Shown here: positions 48,433-62,500 of the stretch, one piece after another
Layout: every line of letters starts with the position of its first letter
Position numbering within the stretch: position 1 is the stretch's first letter
Translations under genes and position numbers: made by a program
Source: Podarcis raffonei
Taxonomy: Eukaryota > Chordata > Lepidosauria > Squamata > Lacertidae
Assembly: GCF_027172205.1 (NCBI RefSeq)
Contig: NC_070614.1
Location: 39,934,001-39,998,000, forward strand
DNA: 64,000 nt
Direction: 5' to 3'
The notes under the pieces: generated by a model
The model's input: the letters and a program-made list of their open reading frames with translations, nothing else
The model's database searches: none
Told to the model about the DNA's origin: nothing

Positions 48433-48438
48433 ATTAAA
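48433..48438 (+). terminator. Candidate MMP25 poly(A) signal (ATTAAA)
   Basis: The variant hexamer ATTAAA lies 239 bp after the stop codon and would give a short 3' UTR. Confidence 0.4.
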
Positions 48439-49127
48439 AAATAGGTGCTAAGACTGCTTGCAGGCCACACCCACTGACCTGAAAACTCTTCCCCCTAGTC
48501 CCAGGTATGTGGTGACGGTCTGATTTCTCAGGGGTGAAGGAAATGCACTCTGTACCTGTTCAGAGGCACTCTCCTTTTTAAAAACCATTACTTCACACAG
48601 CGCAAGCCTGGATTGGGGATCAAGCCCTGCCCAGTTTAAATCCTCTATCTAGCCTCAGTTATCCCCATCGATCTGGCGATGCCCCTTCCTTGCCTTTCTC
48701 CCAGTGGGAGACATATGGAGGGCTGAATCATCAGCTTAAATCAGGGCTTAAGTGCAGACCTGGCGCTTAAGGTGTTTTCATGTGCATAGAGATAGGTGAG
48801 TTTAGTGACATAGGATTAATGAGAAGATGCGCTTTATGACAAGGCTGGGGGGGGGGGAGATGTGGCTTTCCCCCTGCAAATACATCACCAAAGAAGGCCT
48901 TCTTTCTGGGTGGCACTTGCCCACACTGTGACAATAGCCACGTGCGAACTTGTGGCACAAAACACAAATCAGAGCAGCAATGTACGCATTCAAAAAACCT
49001 CCCTCTCCCTTCTCAGAGCCAATGCCAAGAAAATATAACAAGGGTGATTAAGTTATTGGGTGATTTAAAATTTGGAATTGGTGACGAGGGGTCATGTAAA
49101 CAGGTGTGCCTTGGCCTCCATTTTTAT

Positions 49128-49133
49128 AATAAA
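49128..49133 (+). terminator. Candidate MMP25 poly(A) signal (AATAAA)
   Basis: The canonical hexamer lies about 930 bp after the stop codon; it would give a longer 3' UTR than the signal at 48433. Confidence 0.45.
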
Positions 49134-50399
49134 ATCTTTAAAACACGCACCTGACTTTCTTATTATTATACACCTGTGATTGAAAGAAGAGGGGTTCTGG
49201 TCAACAACATTTGGAGGGCACCCCTGATCTAAATCAGGGAGGTTGCAGGGAGCCAGGTTAACTTCCAGAACAACTTCCAAGCATTATAAGAGAGAAACCT
49301 GCTGGTTTTCTTTCCTTTATTCCCCCTGTGAAGGAGTTTGAGAGCAGGGAACAGCTACCATCTAACAATACATTAATTTTCAAAATTATTTTTACCCTAT
49401 CCAAGGAAGTCAAAAGTTTCATACGTTGCCTGCCTACCCTTTATCCTCACAACAGCCCTGCAAAGTTGGCTAGCTAGAAACTGAGGTTTGTGGCCAAACA
49501 GAAACTGAGTCTCCTTGGTCTTAGTCCAACACTTAAGCTGGCTCTCTTAAGCTCAGGAGTCCTTAGAAAATTATATATTAATTAAACTATTTAGAAATTT
49601 GGTAGGCAGGAAGGAAAAGCAGGTTCCTCTGAAATTCTATGAAAACGGCCGCTGTTTGGTGCACAGGGTGAAAATTACAGGAAGATGTCAACACAAGACT
49701 GAATCACATTCCTTTTAATTTATGAGGACATTCTGCTGAGCTCACTGTGCCTCAACTTCCTCTGTTTCAAAACGGCAGAAGCAACATGTCCTGGTACAGA
49801 GAGAACAAAATATTTCCAGACACTTGCACCTGACCCATTCTGTCGAACACATTCCACTGGGTATCTGCATATTTTAATAAGAGTTTTCCCAAAGTCGCCT
49901 CCATCTTTTTTTCCTCATTTATGTACTGCATAAATTAACAAGTGGTCTAGCACTGTTGATATTCCCACCCCCCCAAAACCCCTAAACTTTCCACTCACTA
50001 GCGTTTTAGCAACATTGTGTTGGATCAGAAGCGTTTGATAAGAGAAAACAAACATTAAACACATCCAGTTAAGGTTTACACAGAGTAAACCTGCTGAGAT
50101 CAGTGGACCCAGGTTAGTCATATTAATTAACTTCAACGGGTCTACTCCAAAGCATGGCTAATGAGGGAAAGCACCTTTTAATTTCTGACAATTCATGTGA
50201 GTAGCAACGAGCAATCACGCCTATAAACAAATTAAACTTTAGTGCTATATAAATAAATAAGTCATTTTTATTTGTGTTGTTTTTAAGGAACACTCAGAAT
50301 TTTTGTTTTTAAATGGCAACTCAGGCGACTTGAAATAACACAATTAACATAGAAATCAGTTTGCAACTCCTCTTGTAGATTACAACAGAACAGCAATGA

Positions 50400-50405
50400 T
50401 TTATT
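50400..50405 (-). terminator. Candidate integrin poly(A) signal
   Basis: AATAAA on the minus strand about 200 bp after the TAG stop. A second hexamer lies at 50272-50267. Confidence 0.45.
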
Positions 50406-50601
50406 AGTGCTAGGAGCCATCTCTCCGGAAGCAGCCAAAATTGCTAGGCAGACTTCTTGCTTTTCCTTCAAAACATACCTTTTCTTAAGTTTAGCTTTCT
50501 ACCTGGATCCCAGACCCCTCCTCTCAAATCCCATTCCTCTCGCCCAGGGAATCCTTAGGTCCTGCCTCCCAGATCCACATGATTCCTCCTTCCCTTGTAA
50601 G

Positions 50602-53600
50602 CTAGTTGGTTGCTTGAGGAGTTTGTTCCCCGGGCCCAGCTGGTTCTGACGCAATTTCATCTGCTAGGGACACTCGATTGCGTTTGAAGAATCCAAACTG
50701 GAAAGGGGGAAGAGAGAGAGGTTTAAGTCTTGTCGGGGCATCCCATATCTCTTCTGAGGTCTGTCTGATGGCAAAAATGCCTACCTTAAACAGGACTGCC
50801 ACGATGATGGCCAAGAGCAGGATTCCTCCAATGGTGCTGCCAACGATGATGGGAATGGGATTGAATGGTGAAATCAGCTCAACTTCAGTGCTAATCTGCA
50901 AAGGAGAGGAAAGGCACTCAGAGTTCCTGCCCATAACGATAAGCAGTGCCCCTCAAATCCTCTGGGCCAGACTTGATCCCCGCAAAAAAAGAATTTTGCT
51001 AGTATGTTCAGGTGTTTAAATGTCACCAAAGCATATCAGGGAAAGCAAGACCTTATTGTGTGGCATTTGGGAAGGCTGATTGTGCCAAGTAAGAACTCTG
51101 CACATCCTCAGAGGCACCCCTAATGTTACTTCATACATTCCAGGGCACTGAAAACAGGTTTTTGAGGCCCACAAGGCATTGGAAGGTGGTGCATTCTTCT
51201 TCATTAGAGGTTTTAAAACAAAAGTTGGGTGGCCATCTGTTGATATGACCCTGGAGATCCCTTCAAGCACTACAATTCTTTTGAGTCTACATTTCTATGA
51301 TTCAATGCAACTGAATTCTGTGCTCAGTAACCAGCTCCACTATTTGCACAGTGAGGTACACACAGCGCGTCCAACGTCCATGACATAACCATGCCCTGCA
51401 AGTTTACCTGACTGAACTGAAATTCTTCTGGCTGAAAAAACCTGGTCTCATCAACCACCGCAGAGGCTTCGCTCCGAAGATGGAGTTTCTGGGCCGTCAG
51501 CTGTAGAATCAATAGGCAAATTGAACAGATCAATAACATTTGGTCCTCCACGTCTCCCCTCTCCCTGGCACAGCTCTGTAGGGCAAGAGTGAGGACTCTT
51601 CAGGCCCTCCAGATGTTGCTGAACTACAGCTCCCATCAGCCTCAGCAAACCTGGCCAAGACTTCAGCAACATCTGGAGGGCCATAGCTTCTCTACCTGCT
51701 ACAGGGAGACACCCAAAGCCAGCTAAATACAACTGAGGGCTCTTTCATTATTTTCCACCCCACAATAATGTTTATGCATTCTTTAAGATGCCGAAAACTT
51801 AGCACTTAACAGAGGGCGCTAACATTGGTCTATGCATGAATGTGATTACTATATTATTAGGACTTTAATATTATGATGGATTGTATGTTATTGTTTTGTT
51901 TTATTTCTAAAAATGTACAGACTGCTTACTCAAAGAAATGTCTAAGCAGGGTACATATAAAACAATGCATAGAACCCATAAAGCAATATATATATATTTT
52001 AAAAACCTAATATACGCACATTAATTAGCATTAAAACACAAAACCAACTTTTTAAACTTTTTAAACTGATATAGGCAACTGAATTATATGTCTGGGTAAA
52101 CTTGTTGCAATCAGTTAAAAGAACAGCAATAAAAGGAGGACATTTGCCAAATATCAACAGCAGGGAGGTTCCAAAAGCAAGGTGCTGCTTCCGAGTGACA
52201 AATTTAATTTATTGTTTTACTGTTTTGTGCAGCACTTTCAATCTGTCCGATATACAACAGTATATAAATGTTTTAAAAGAAATACAAATGATAAATAAGT
52301 GGTCAGGTGTGGAGGTTGATCTAGGAAAAATAATCTTTAAAAAAGTCCTATTTTTCCAAGCTTCCAATGGAAACATCCCCTCCAACCATATTCCTTACCG
52401 TTTGAAGGGAGCACCACTCACCTTGCTAGCGATGTCGTCTATGCTGAAATTCCATGAAAATTTGAACTTGACCCACTGTCCCCGAGAGAGATTGGAGATC
52501 AGGCACTGGAATGTGGAGCAGACAGTGGCCCCCAGGCACCCTCTCTGTCAAAACAAGAAATACAGAGAACCTTAGGGTTACTAAATGTCCTTTCCACACA
52601 AGCAGCTGTGTGTCTGTCCTGGGCAAGAGAGACACCCTTCTATGAACCACCAGCCAACCCTGAATTTTCCACCGGGTTCTTACTGTGATGGGTCCTTTGA
52701 GGTCTTCAGTCTTGTGTCTTGTTCTGAGCAAGGGCATTATCGGACATGAGGATGGGTTTATCTGGAAGAAAACAGGCAATATTCTGTAGGGGTAAAGGTG
52801 GCACTCCTGTATTCCAGCCAGCCAGCCAGCCATGCCCTCTCCCAGGATATTCTGCCCCCCCCCCAACCCTCACTCAACGGTAGGTCAGCATTTCCCATCC
52901 GCTGGGCTGGTCCAGCTCTCCCTGGGCTGCCTCTGGGGGTTTCCGGTCCCCACAAGGTTTTGTTGCTTCCGTTGTTTGCAGAAGGGCTTGCAGGTCACCC
53001 AAGCTGCTGATACCACTTGTATGCGGACTGTAGCATTTTGTCTGAGTTCACCGTTGTTTTTTATTTGATTTCTGTAACTTGCTTTCTGTGGGGCTGCCCT
53101 TGTATCTGGTCCAGAAGGTGTGCAGAACGCAAAGGCCAAATACCTCACGGGGCAATTACTGGCAACATGTTATTCCACCGCTGAGAGAGTTTGCACCTGT
53201 TGCTGATTTGCCAGCTCCACATTTCTTGTGTTAATCCACAAAGCCCTGATTTAACTTGGGCCCAAAGTACTTTAAGAACTGCCGGATCCCTCATACTCCA
53301 CCTTGATCACGGAGACCACCTGAGGGGGCACGTCATTCTCTGGTGGTTCCTCATCCCCCTGAGGTCCAGATAGCCTTTCTTAGGAGCTGAGCCTTTAGTG
53401 TGGAACTCTAGTGCCCTGTGGAACTCCCCACCACTTCGTCAGGAGCTGTCACTGCCCTCTTTTAGACGTCTTCCAAAAACTGTACTATTTAGACAGGTCT
53501 TCATAAAGTGGGCGTCTCTTTTTAACCAGCCAGTATTACTGATGTTAATTAGGTTTTACGGATATATATGGACTGATTTTTCTTCTGTTTTATATGCTGA

Positions 53601-56467
53601 AGGCCATTCTCATATAGCTTATGTAAGTGCAGATTATAAACATTTAAATAGTAATAGTAATAATTATATATGCTACAAACAAGATGTATCTCCAAAGCAC
53701 CCTCCCTTCCAAATCTATTCAACTCTCATTCCATTATCCCCTTTCCCACCCACCCCCAATTGTCCAGAAATCCCACCTCACACAACTTTGAATTTATAAG
53801 ACACCCCCTCTGGAGCGTACCCTTCCTCAAATCTTATACTCACCACATCCCTGTGGGATGGGGTTACATTCCAGGAGAATCCAACTTCAGTGTTGAAGGG
53901 GAGTTCAAAGGTCACGTTGACTGGAGTAGCGGTCGAATCCAAATTTCTAACCTGCCAGGACAGAAGAGGAAATGGGGGGGGGGGATTGGAAGATCAGCGG
54001 AAAGATGATAGAAGTTATTGAGCAGGTGGTCAAAAACTGTTGGGGGGGGGAACATTTCTTGTCAGGTCGCAAATGGAAGGAACTGAAATTGAGGCTTCTC
54101 CTTCAGATCTTAGAGGGCCGGGTGGCTGGGAGATGAGGACTGAGGAACCAGTGGTCCTCCAGCTAGAGTTGGACACCAGTTCCCATCAGTCCTAGTCATG
54201 GAAGGTGGGAAGTGTCATCTACCAACATCTTGAGGCCACGGGTTCGGTTCCCCATTCTTGCTCTAAAGTATGGACACAGGGAGAAACGACAGGAGGGTGG
54301 ACAGAAGGGAGAAGAAGATACATTACCTCAAAGGCATGTATGAGAGTCTTCTTCTCTGGCATCTTGGTGGAGAAATTGAGGTACGCCGTGGACGCCAGCC
54401 TGGGGGAGGACAAATGTTTATGTACGTCACCGAGATCACTTCCAGTATTAAACGGAACATTTTGTCAAAATTATCAGGGAGATGCCAGGGAGAGAGCAAA
54501 GGCACTGTGGATTTGCTAAAAATCATGATGAATCATGGGATTTTTCAGGCTGTAGGAAACTCTGAATTTTTCACTCTCTCTGTGGCTCCAAGAGGTGAGC
54601 ATTTCCCACCCCCCACCCCTGGCAATTCTCCCCCCCCGAGAGCTAGAACACATGATCAATTTTGTTGCTCCCAAGAGGAATCAAGAGGTTTCGTGACGCA
54701 TGTGTATGGCGCCCCTTTAACTCGGGGGTGTGGGGTTTACTCATCCTGGGGCCATATTCCCTTCTGAGGAACCTCCCAAAGGCCCCATGTCAACAGTGGG
54801 AGGGGCCTGAGACAAAAATAGGCAGGGCAACAGCGGTAAATTTTATTTATAGCATATTGGCTAGTTTCTACAGACACTCACACCCCCGTCTCTATCCTTT
54901 GTCCAGACAAACAAGAGGCGTTATCAGGGTTCAAGATTTCAGCCATGCAAAACCACACAGGGTACAAAGGAGGATACTGTGCCTCCAAGGGCCAGATAGA
55001 AAAGCATTTGGCCCCCAGGCCTAAAGTTCCCCACTGCTGTTCAACTGGAGATGCTAGAGGCTGAACTCGGGTCCTTTGGAGTGCAAAACACACACATTTC
55101 CATTGTGCTATGGTTCCTTCCTGATATGTGAGGCCGTTTGTTGTGTAAGGTCCAAAATGTACAGCCTCCTTTTGACCCTCCCTCATGGCTCTCCGTGGGG
55201 GACAAGGGTGTGTGGGTGTTCAATTACCCCTTGACAATGACGTTGACTCGGTGCAGCACAGGTAGCCGGCCTGTGGCCTTGTTGTCGCTCAGTGTGTCGT
55301 TCTCATTCTCACTGGAAGGCCACAAGCGAAAGGAGAGTTAGTGATGGGCAAGGAGAAGTCGCAGAGGCAGACAGAGACATGCTGTGCCTTCCCCTACCTG
55401 TGGGCTTGGATATCAAAGTAAGCAAAAGTGTCATTCCAGGAGTCGCCTTTCGAGGACTGGAGGGAAATCTGGAGTACGGCCTTGAGAGAACAAAAGGCAG
55501 AAATGGTTGAGTCTGTAGACACACGGTTTTCCATTTCGGCTCTGTTACCCACCCTCATCATTCTTTCTTAAACTTTTTAATAAAAGCAAGACCGAAGGCC
55601 CATTTTCAATATGGTGGCACAGCTGATAGATCACAGAGGTCCAGAAGGTTAGAAGATGCCAGACCTCTAGATATATTTATTCTCATCTTAAAACTGATAA
55701 TTTATTGACTGTCGGACATTCTCAGTAGAATAGAACCAGTGTTGGATCATTTAAGTCTTGAGAGTTGGCTAGAATGAGGGGGAGACAGTTCAAAATCCCA
55801 ATGAAGCCATTGGTCCAGAGTCAAAAACATCTGATATCAACAGGAAAGTGTGCTCTCTGCGTCCCACTGTCCCAGCACCCCCAAATTAAATGTTGTGTTA
55901 AGCCAGGTAACCAGTTCCACGATTTCCATGCCTCCCTTTAACTTGGAAGACGCATGGTGTGCAAATATTCTCTCAGTGCTGCTCCTGAGCTTCTTGAATT
56001 CCCTGTGCAAAGTGAAGAGACTGGAGGGGCTGTCGGGGAGCTGAGCCCTCTGCTGGTCTTGTAGTGCCAGCAAGCATCTGACCTCACCACCCTTTTGAGT
56101 TGGCCCTGGCGGAAACCCCAAATCTGCAACCTGTATGAAATGCACAGACGCAACAGATCTGCTCCCTTTGGCTTATTTTACATAACTGATTTAGCTTCTA
56201 CCAAGTCACAGGGAAAGGCAAAAGACTACTCATACTATTCAAATCTGACAGCCCTCTCTGTCTTCTTGGATGTCACCACACACGCCATCCAGTGTCATGA
56301 TCCCCTATCCCGGCATATGGACGAGAAACGGGGTGGTGGTGGGGGGTTAGAAAATAGAAAGAGCAATGCTGAATTCTGTGCTTTTGGGGAACACCAGCAG
56401 CCCTGCCTATAACTACCACAATCTAACACCCTGTTCTCTTTCTTGTACCTTTTTCACATTCTTAAAA

Positions 56468-56521
<54 letters not shown>

Positions 56522-59500
56522 GTCTCACTCATAGCCCAATTATTCCATTTCACTCGCACATTGATTTTCTCAGGCTTCCACTCATTACCTGGGTGCCTCC
56601 CTTGAGGACTGGTGGGTTGAAGCGGCAGGAGCTGTGACGAACTGACGCATTTCCTTGGGGTCCATGCATTTGGCAGGCCGGGGAGAGACGCCAATTGGAC
56701 TTGAATGAGGGATGGAGGGGGTGTATGAATCATCATAAGTAAACTCACAAGCGGATTACAAAGGAGGAATAGAGATTTCTGTTGTTTACCACAAAGTAGC
56801 AGAAAACAGAATGAACAGGCAAGAAGGCTTAAGACAGGTGAGGCTCCCCCCCACCTCCACCTTGGGCAGGACTGCATGGGGCCACATGCACATTTTTTCA
56901 AGGGGTGTTGGTTGTTTAAACGAACAGCAGCCAAGGGAGGCTGCAGTCTTGAACTAGGGACCAAGGGGACCGCTTAGCCTTTCCCCCTTGGGTCAACTCC
57001 CCTCGCACCCTTCAGAATTGCCCCTCACAAGCACCTTTCCCCTCCCTTGGAAAAGATACAAGTCTCTGTAACGTTCATAGAATTGTAGAGTTGGAAGGGA
57101 CCGCAAAGGTTATCTCATCCCAGCCCCTGCAATGCAGGAATTTCAACTAGATCATACATGACAGGTGGCCACCAAACCTCTGCTTTATTTCCAGATAATA
57201 TGCTCAGGGCTTAAGTCTCCAGAAACTATTTTTGGTTTCATATATTGGAGAAGGGGTTTATAAACAACAGATTGGTAGCTGGGCCTATATCTTATTATTA
57301 TTATCAGACACTTATCTCCTTGCCCACAAGTTTTCAGTTGTCTTCCCTGGCATCCTCTGCCTCCAACCTTTCCCAATCTTCTACTCTCCCCCACCCCCGA
57401 ATTATTCATCCAACTCACCTGAAGAACGGAATGCCCTCGGAAGGACAAAACAGAAGAGTAGTAAAATGAAAGGTGTGGGTTGTACGCTGCCTCTCCCACG
57501 TTTTCTAGTTTCAGTGTTAAGTTCAGTATGAAATTTGGACTCAGTTTAAGACCATTCGACCTGAAATTTATTGAGAGAAACATTTGCTCAGTCTCCAGGA
57601 ACTCACTAGTTAGATGCTGGGCAAGCTGGAAGTTCCCTTTGGGCAACATGGCTCTGTGGTTAAAGCATCTGCCTTGCATGCAGAAGGTCCCAAGTTCAAT
57701 CCCCAGGTAGGGCTGAGACAAAACCCTGTCCAAAATCCTGGCGAGCCACTGCCTTGTCAGTGTAGACAATTCTTAGCTGGATGGACCAATGGCCTGACTC
57801 AATAGAAGGCAGCTTCCTGTGTTCCCAAGTCTCTCTGTCTCTTCACCTCTGTTTCTCACTCTGTAAAATGGGCACAGTCACACCACTAGAGTTGTAAGAA
57901 AACGATGGTAAAGAATTTGACCTAATGATCAATGTCTCTTTGTCCTAGCCGGTGAAGCAGATCACCTGACTCCCACTCCTCAGCTCAAGGTGCCTGAAGA
58001 AAGCCAATAATCTGTGTGAGCCAAGAGGGGCTCTCAGGATCCCTGGTGTATGGGGAATTCTGGGAGAAACACTCAGGTTGCACATTAAAGTAACCGGCAA
58101 GCACATGATTAAAGAGGTTCACGCCCACATGTTCTGGTGTATTGTATTTTAATATTCTGTTGGAAGCCGCCCAGAGTCGTGGGGGAAACCCAGCCAGATG
58201 GGTGGAGTATAAATAATAAATTATTATTATTATTTTATTTCTTGGCTCTTACACTGCTTCATACTTGCCGAGAGTCACAACCCAACATCCCATGCAACCT
58301 CTGAGAGAATGGCAGGGTTGCACATCCTGTTTCTGAGTAAGAGCATAGGAAGGATCCTGTTGGATCAGGCCAGTCACCCTCCACATCCAGCATCCTTTTC
58401 TCACAGTGGCCAACCAGAGTCTGGGGGAAGCCCACAAGCATTGCCTGAGCACAACAGCACTACTCTCCCTTCCTGCAATGTTCAGAAACGTTGCTGCCTC
58501 GGTGAAGGTCAGTGGCAGGGCACCACTGGAATCATAGCATTGCAGAGTTGGCCCTGCGATGCAGGAAGATGTAGCTGCCCCATACGGGGATTGAACCTGC
58601 AACCTCGGCGCTATCGGCACCGCGCTCCAACCAGCCGGGAAGGGGTCCGGAGGCACAGCATCTAAGGGCAGCAAAAAAATATTGGGGTGGCCCTCGTAGG
58701 AACAAAATAGGCTACTCACCCTGAAAAGTTAAAGGAGATTCGAAGATCAGCTACACAAATTTTATCGAGGCCGCAGTCTTGCTTGAAGGGAACCTGGCAA
58801 TATAAAGGAAATGAACATCCAAGGGTGTTCCAAGGTCTTGCCTGCTTTCCCACCGGGAGACTACTTGGAGCTATCCATGGTGCTACCTGCTTGGATTGCT
58901 GGGACCTCTCCTAGCTTGCCGAGTTTGCTTAACTGGATCTACCCTCTCGCTTTGCTTGGCTAACCTCATTTCAACCATAACTCTGCTTGCCCTGCCCCTG
59001 CCCCCTGGACTCTAAGCTCCGGTTGTTTAGCTTTGCCCCTGCTGGAACGTGGCTTCTCCTTGGTCTGACTTTCCTGACTGATTATTGAAATGGGATTACC
59101 AGTACAGTGGTACCTCGTACAGACGCTTCAGGTTACATACGCTTCAGGTTATAGACTCCGCTAACCCAGAAATAGTGCTTCAGGTTAAGAACTTTGCTTC
59201 AGGATGAGAACAAAAATTGTGCTCCGGCGGCGCGGCAGCAGTGGGAGGCCCCATTAGCTAAAGTGGTGCTTCAGGTTAAGAACAGACCTCCAGAACGAAT
59301 TAAGTACTTAACCCGAGGTACCACTGTACATGACCCTGGAACCCCAGGTCTCTGTGGCCAACAGACGCCTCCTGGCTGGGGTCACTGCTTGGGCCGGACC
59401 AGGGTCATGTTTTGCTTTTATTGCATTTTGGGTTTTTGTGCTGAGATATATTTGAATGAAGCATGGTTGGGACATTTTAATTAATAAATAAATATTTCGG

Positions 59501-62500
59501 TAAAGTCTACAGAAGCATACAAGTTCTCTGTGAGAATGTTTTTCCCCTTATCCTTTCATCTACAGTGGTACCTTGGGTTCTCAAACTTAATCCGTTCCTC
59601 AAATCTGTTCCTCAAATCCGTTCCAAAACCAAAGCGCTCCAAAACCAAGGCACGCTTTCCCATAGAAAGTAATGCAAAATGAATTAAGTCGTTCCAGACT
59701 TTTAAAAACAACCCCTAAAACAGCAATTTAACAAGAATTTTACTATCTAACGAGACCACTGATCCATAACATGAAAGCAGTAAACAATGTACTGCAGTCA
59801 CACAATCAATTAATCAATCAATCAGTAGCTGAACTGGGTTCCACACAGTCACAAAAAAAGAGCCACAAAAACAAAAACACAAAATAAATAGCAAAACCAG
59901 ACAGAACTCAGCGTAACACTCAAAATGGAAGTGTGGCACTCAAAACGGAGCAAGTTCGGCTCCTGAAAAAAGTTTGCAAACCGGAACACTTACTTCTGGG
60001 TTTGCAGTGTTTGGGTTCCAAGTTGAGTACCAAGGCATTTGAGAACCAAGGTACCACTGTATTTCTTTTGGTCATCATTGTTAAACAAACTAAGGCAACA
60101 AAGTTGCTGATTTCTATTTCCACTGTGCATTCAGTATATATTATTACATTTATAATACTTTCCCTGTGGCATGCACAAGGTTCCACCACCCAGGCACTGA
60201 CCAGGCCTAGATCTGCTTAGATTAAGCAAGGTTCATTTATTTAGAAGAATTGAGGGCTGCCCAGTCAACAAAGCCCTCTGTAGTAAGTACTCTGGGATGA
60301 GCCGTTCCTTTGATGGAGGAGGCTTTGTCCTAGGCTTGAAAGGGAAATGGCCAGGAAATAAGACCTTGATCTCAGTGGACAAATTAGTTGCAGGGTCCAG
60401 GACAGGGCGTAGGTTCCTTGCAGAGGCTTCTGGTTCCCCCTTGGCTGTTACATCCGCCCGCAGCACAAGTGGAGAGAAGGAATCATCCAGGCAGAGCTGG
60501 AAGACAGTAAAAAAAAGGGAATCACAAGTTTCCACCCAGCCAATACATTTCTCCCCGAAAATGAAGTGATCATTCCCACAGTAATGTTTCTAAATACTGT
60601 GAGCTTCCAAAAATCAGTGTTTCTCCAACAGGTGGGTCATTTACTTTACAGTGGTACTTCGGGTTACATATGCTTCAGGTTACATACGCTTCAGGTTACA
60701 GACTCCGCTAACTCAGTAATAGTACCTTGGGTTAAGAACTTTGCTTCAGGATGGGAACAGAAATCGTGCTCTGGCGGCGCAGCGGCAGCAGGAGGCCCCA
60801 TTAGCTAAAGTGGTGCTTCAGGTTAAGAACAGTTTCAGGTTAAGAACGGACCTCCGGAACGAATTAAGTACTTAACCTGAGATACCACTGTATCACTTTT
60901 AGACCATTGTAGCTGTCATGGCTTCTACCAAAGGATTCTGGGAGCCAAAGTCTGGTGAGGTGCTGAGATAATTCTGCATTAGATATTCCTAGCACTGCCC
61001 CCCCCCCACAACTAAGATTACCCAGGGCGCCATATTTCAACCTACTGGAGCATGGAGAATCTTTTCGACGCAGACTCGCTTAGTTCCAACCAGAATGGTG
61101 TCTGAGAATGTGGAAGCCTCATTCTCTAGCGTCAGGCGTGATGGGGACTGCTTAGCATCAGACCGGAGAGTAAATGAGATCGCAGCTTGCAGGGCACCTA
61201 TTTTCTTTCCAAAACATACAAACAAATTGGATCACAGGAGCAGAACGAACTAAACATTTTGGCTGTCCAAGATGTACTGAACTCCAGCTCTCATCATTCC
61301 TGCCCCATAGCCATGCTTGCTAGGGCTGATGGGAGTTCTGGTTCAGCAACATCTGGAGGGCCAGGGGCTCCCCATTCCTGCGCTAAACGGGTCTCTGGAG
61401 TCACTATGAATTTAATGAGAGAATCACTGAGAAAATGAAAGACAGAAAGAATTGTTGATCTTAAACATAATTTTTAACGCAAGAGGGAATGGATAAGAAA
61501 AACAAGTGAGAAAATAAGCAACAAGAGTCGGGCTGGGAGAATGGGATCTAAAGAAAAATGATAAGATAATGAGCAGCTGCAGAGAGAATAAGTGAGGGGA
61601 AAGGAACAAACAAGTCCACAAAAAATAAATAACACTGAGAGGACTCATAAAAGAATGAGAAAAATAACTAAGCAAGAGGCGAACTGAGATGGTGCCTTTA
61701 CCGTGGGTCCATTTTGTGCTGATGAGTTTTAGGTTGAAGCAAAGACTGGTTTTCCCACGGGGGGCAATTCCTGAAACGTTCCCGCTTCCACACTTAGGGT
61801 CATCCAAGGGGATCCAGCGATGAGAGAAAGTCAGCGAAGAGTTGATTGTGAAAACAGGACGAGATCTGGGAGGCAGGGGATAAAAGGGGAGGCCTTTTCA
61901 AACCAGCAGCTGTCCAAAATTGCCAGCAGTCCTGGATCAGGCCCAGTCTGGAACCCAGCCCCACATTAACTTCCTGGAGCAGGAAGTGCCCCACTCAGAC
62001 TCTGCATGGCTCTCTGTGCTTCATATTCAGCACGCTTGGTCTTTCAACATCTATAGACTCCAGCTAACGCAGGGGTCAGCAACCTTTTTCATCAGGGGGC
62101 CGGTCCACTGTCCCTCAGACCTTGTGGGCGGCCAGGCTATATTTTGAAAAATATAAATACCCTGCAAGCTGGTCCCGCAGCTGCCTCCGGACCTGGAGGA
62201 GGAACTCACTCTGCACGTGCTCAGGAGCACGTATCTGCGCCGCCCGCTCACCAGCGTTGTTGACGAGCAGCAGCCGCTCCATCAGCCCGTTCCTGCAGAG
62301 CTCCCAGGAGGCAAGCACCACGCACTGCGGCCCATTGTCTGACACCAGGTCGGCAGGCAGGCCGTGCACTCAGAGCACCGGGCAGGCGGCGCACAGCTCG
62401 CCCTCCAGCTGCTCCGAGCGTGCCACCAACAGCAGCACCAAGCCGGGCACCAGGCACAGGGCAAGCAGGTGCACCAAGCTCTGGCTGAAGCCCCGCGACA

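Larger units (their letters stand above)
48195..50601. other. Convergent intergenic region between MMP25 and the integrin
   Basis: Holds the MMP25 3' UTR and, from the other side, the integrin 3' UTR. No further exon was seen. Around 50080-50160 lies one copy of a short dispersed lizard module (TTTACACAGAGTAAACCTGC, AACGGGTCTACTCC). Confidence 0.7.

Noticed and set aside
56413-56964. A 183-codon minus-strand frame
   Set aside because: It crosses integrin exon 56699-56589 in the wrong frame and runs through a TC repeat.
60233-60364. Continuation of the integrin exon to a stop at 60233
   Set aside because: The next exon (58793-58720) gives VPFKQDCGLDKIC, which matches the family at this point; the continuation does not. 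Kept only as a possible retained-intron product.
62115-62369. Integrase-like phrase GLPADLVSDNGPQ suggesting a Ty3-type element
   Set aside because: The phrase lies in the SPR-like frame, where VRVPADLGAEAG is expected, and no other integrase, protease or LTR feature is near.
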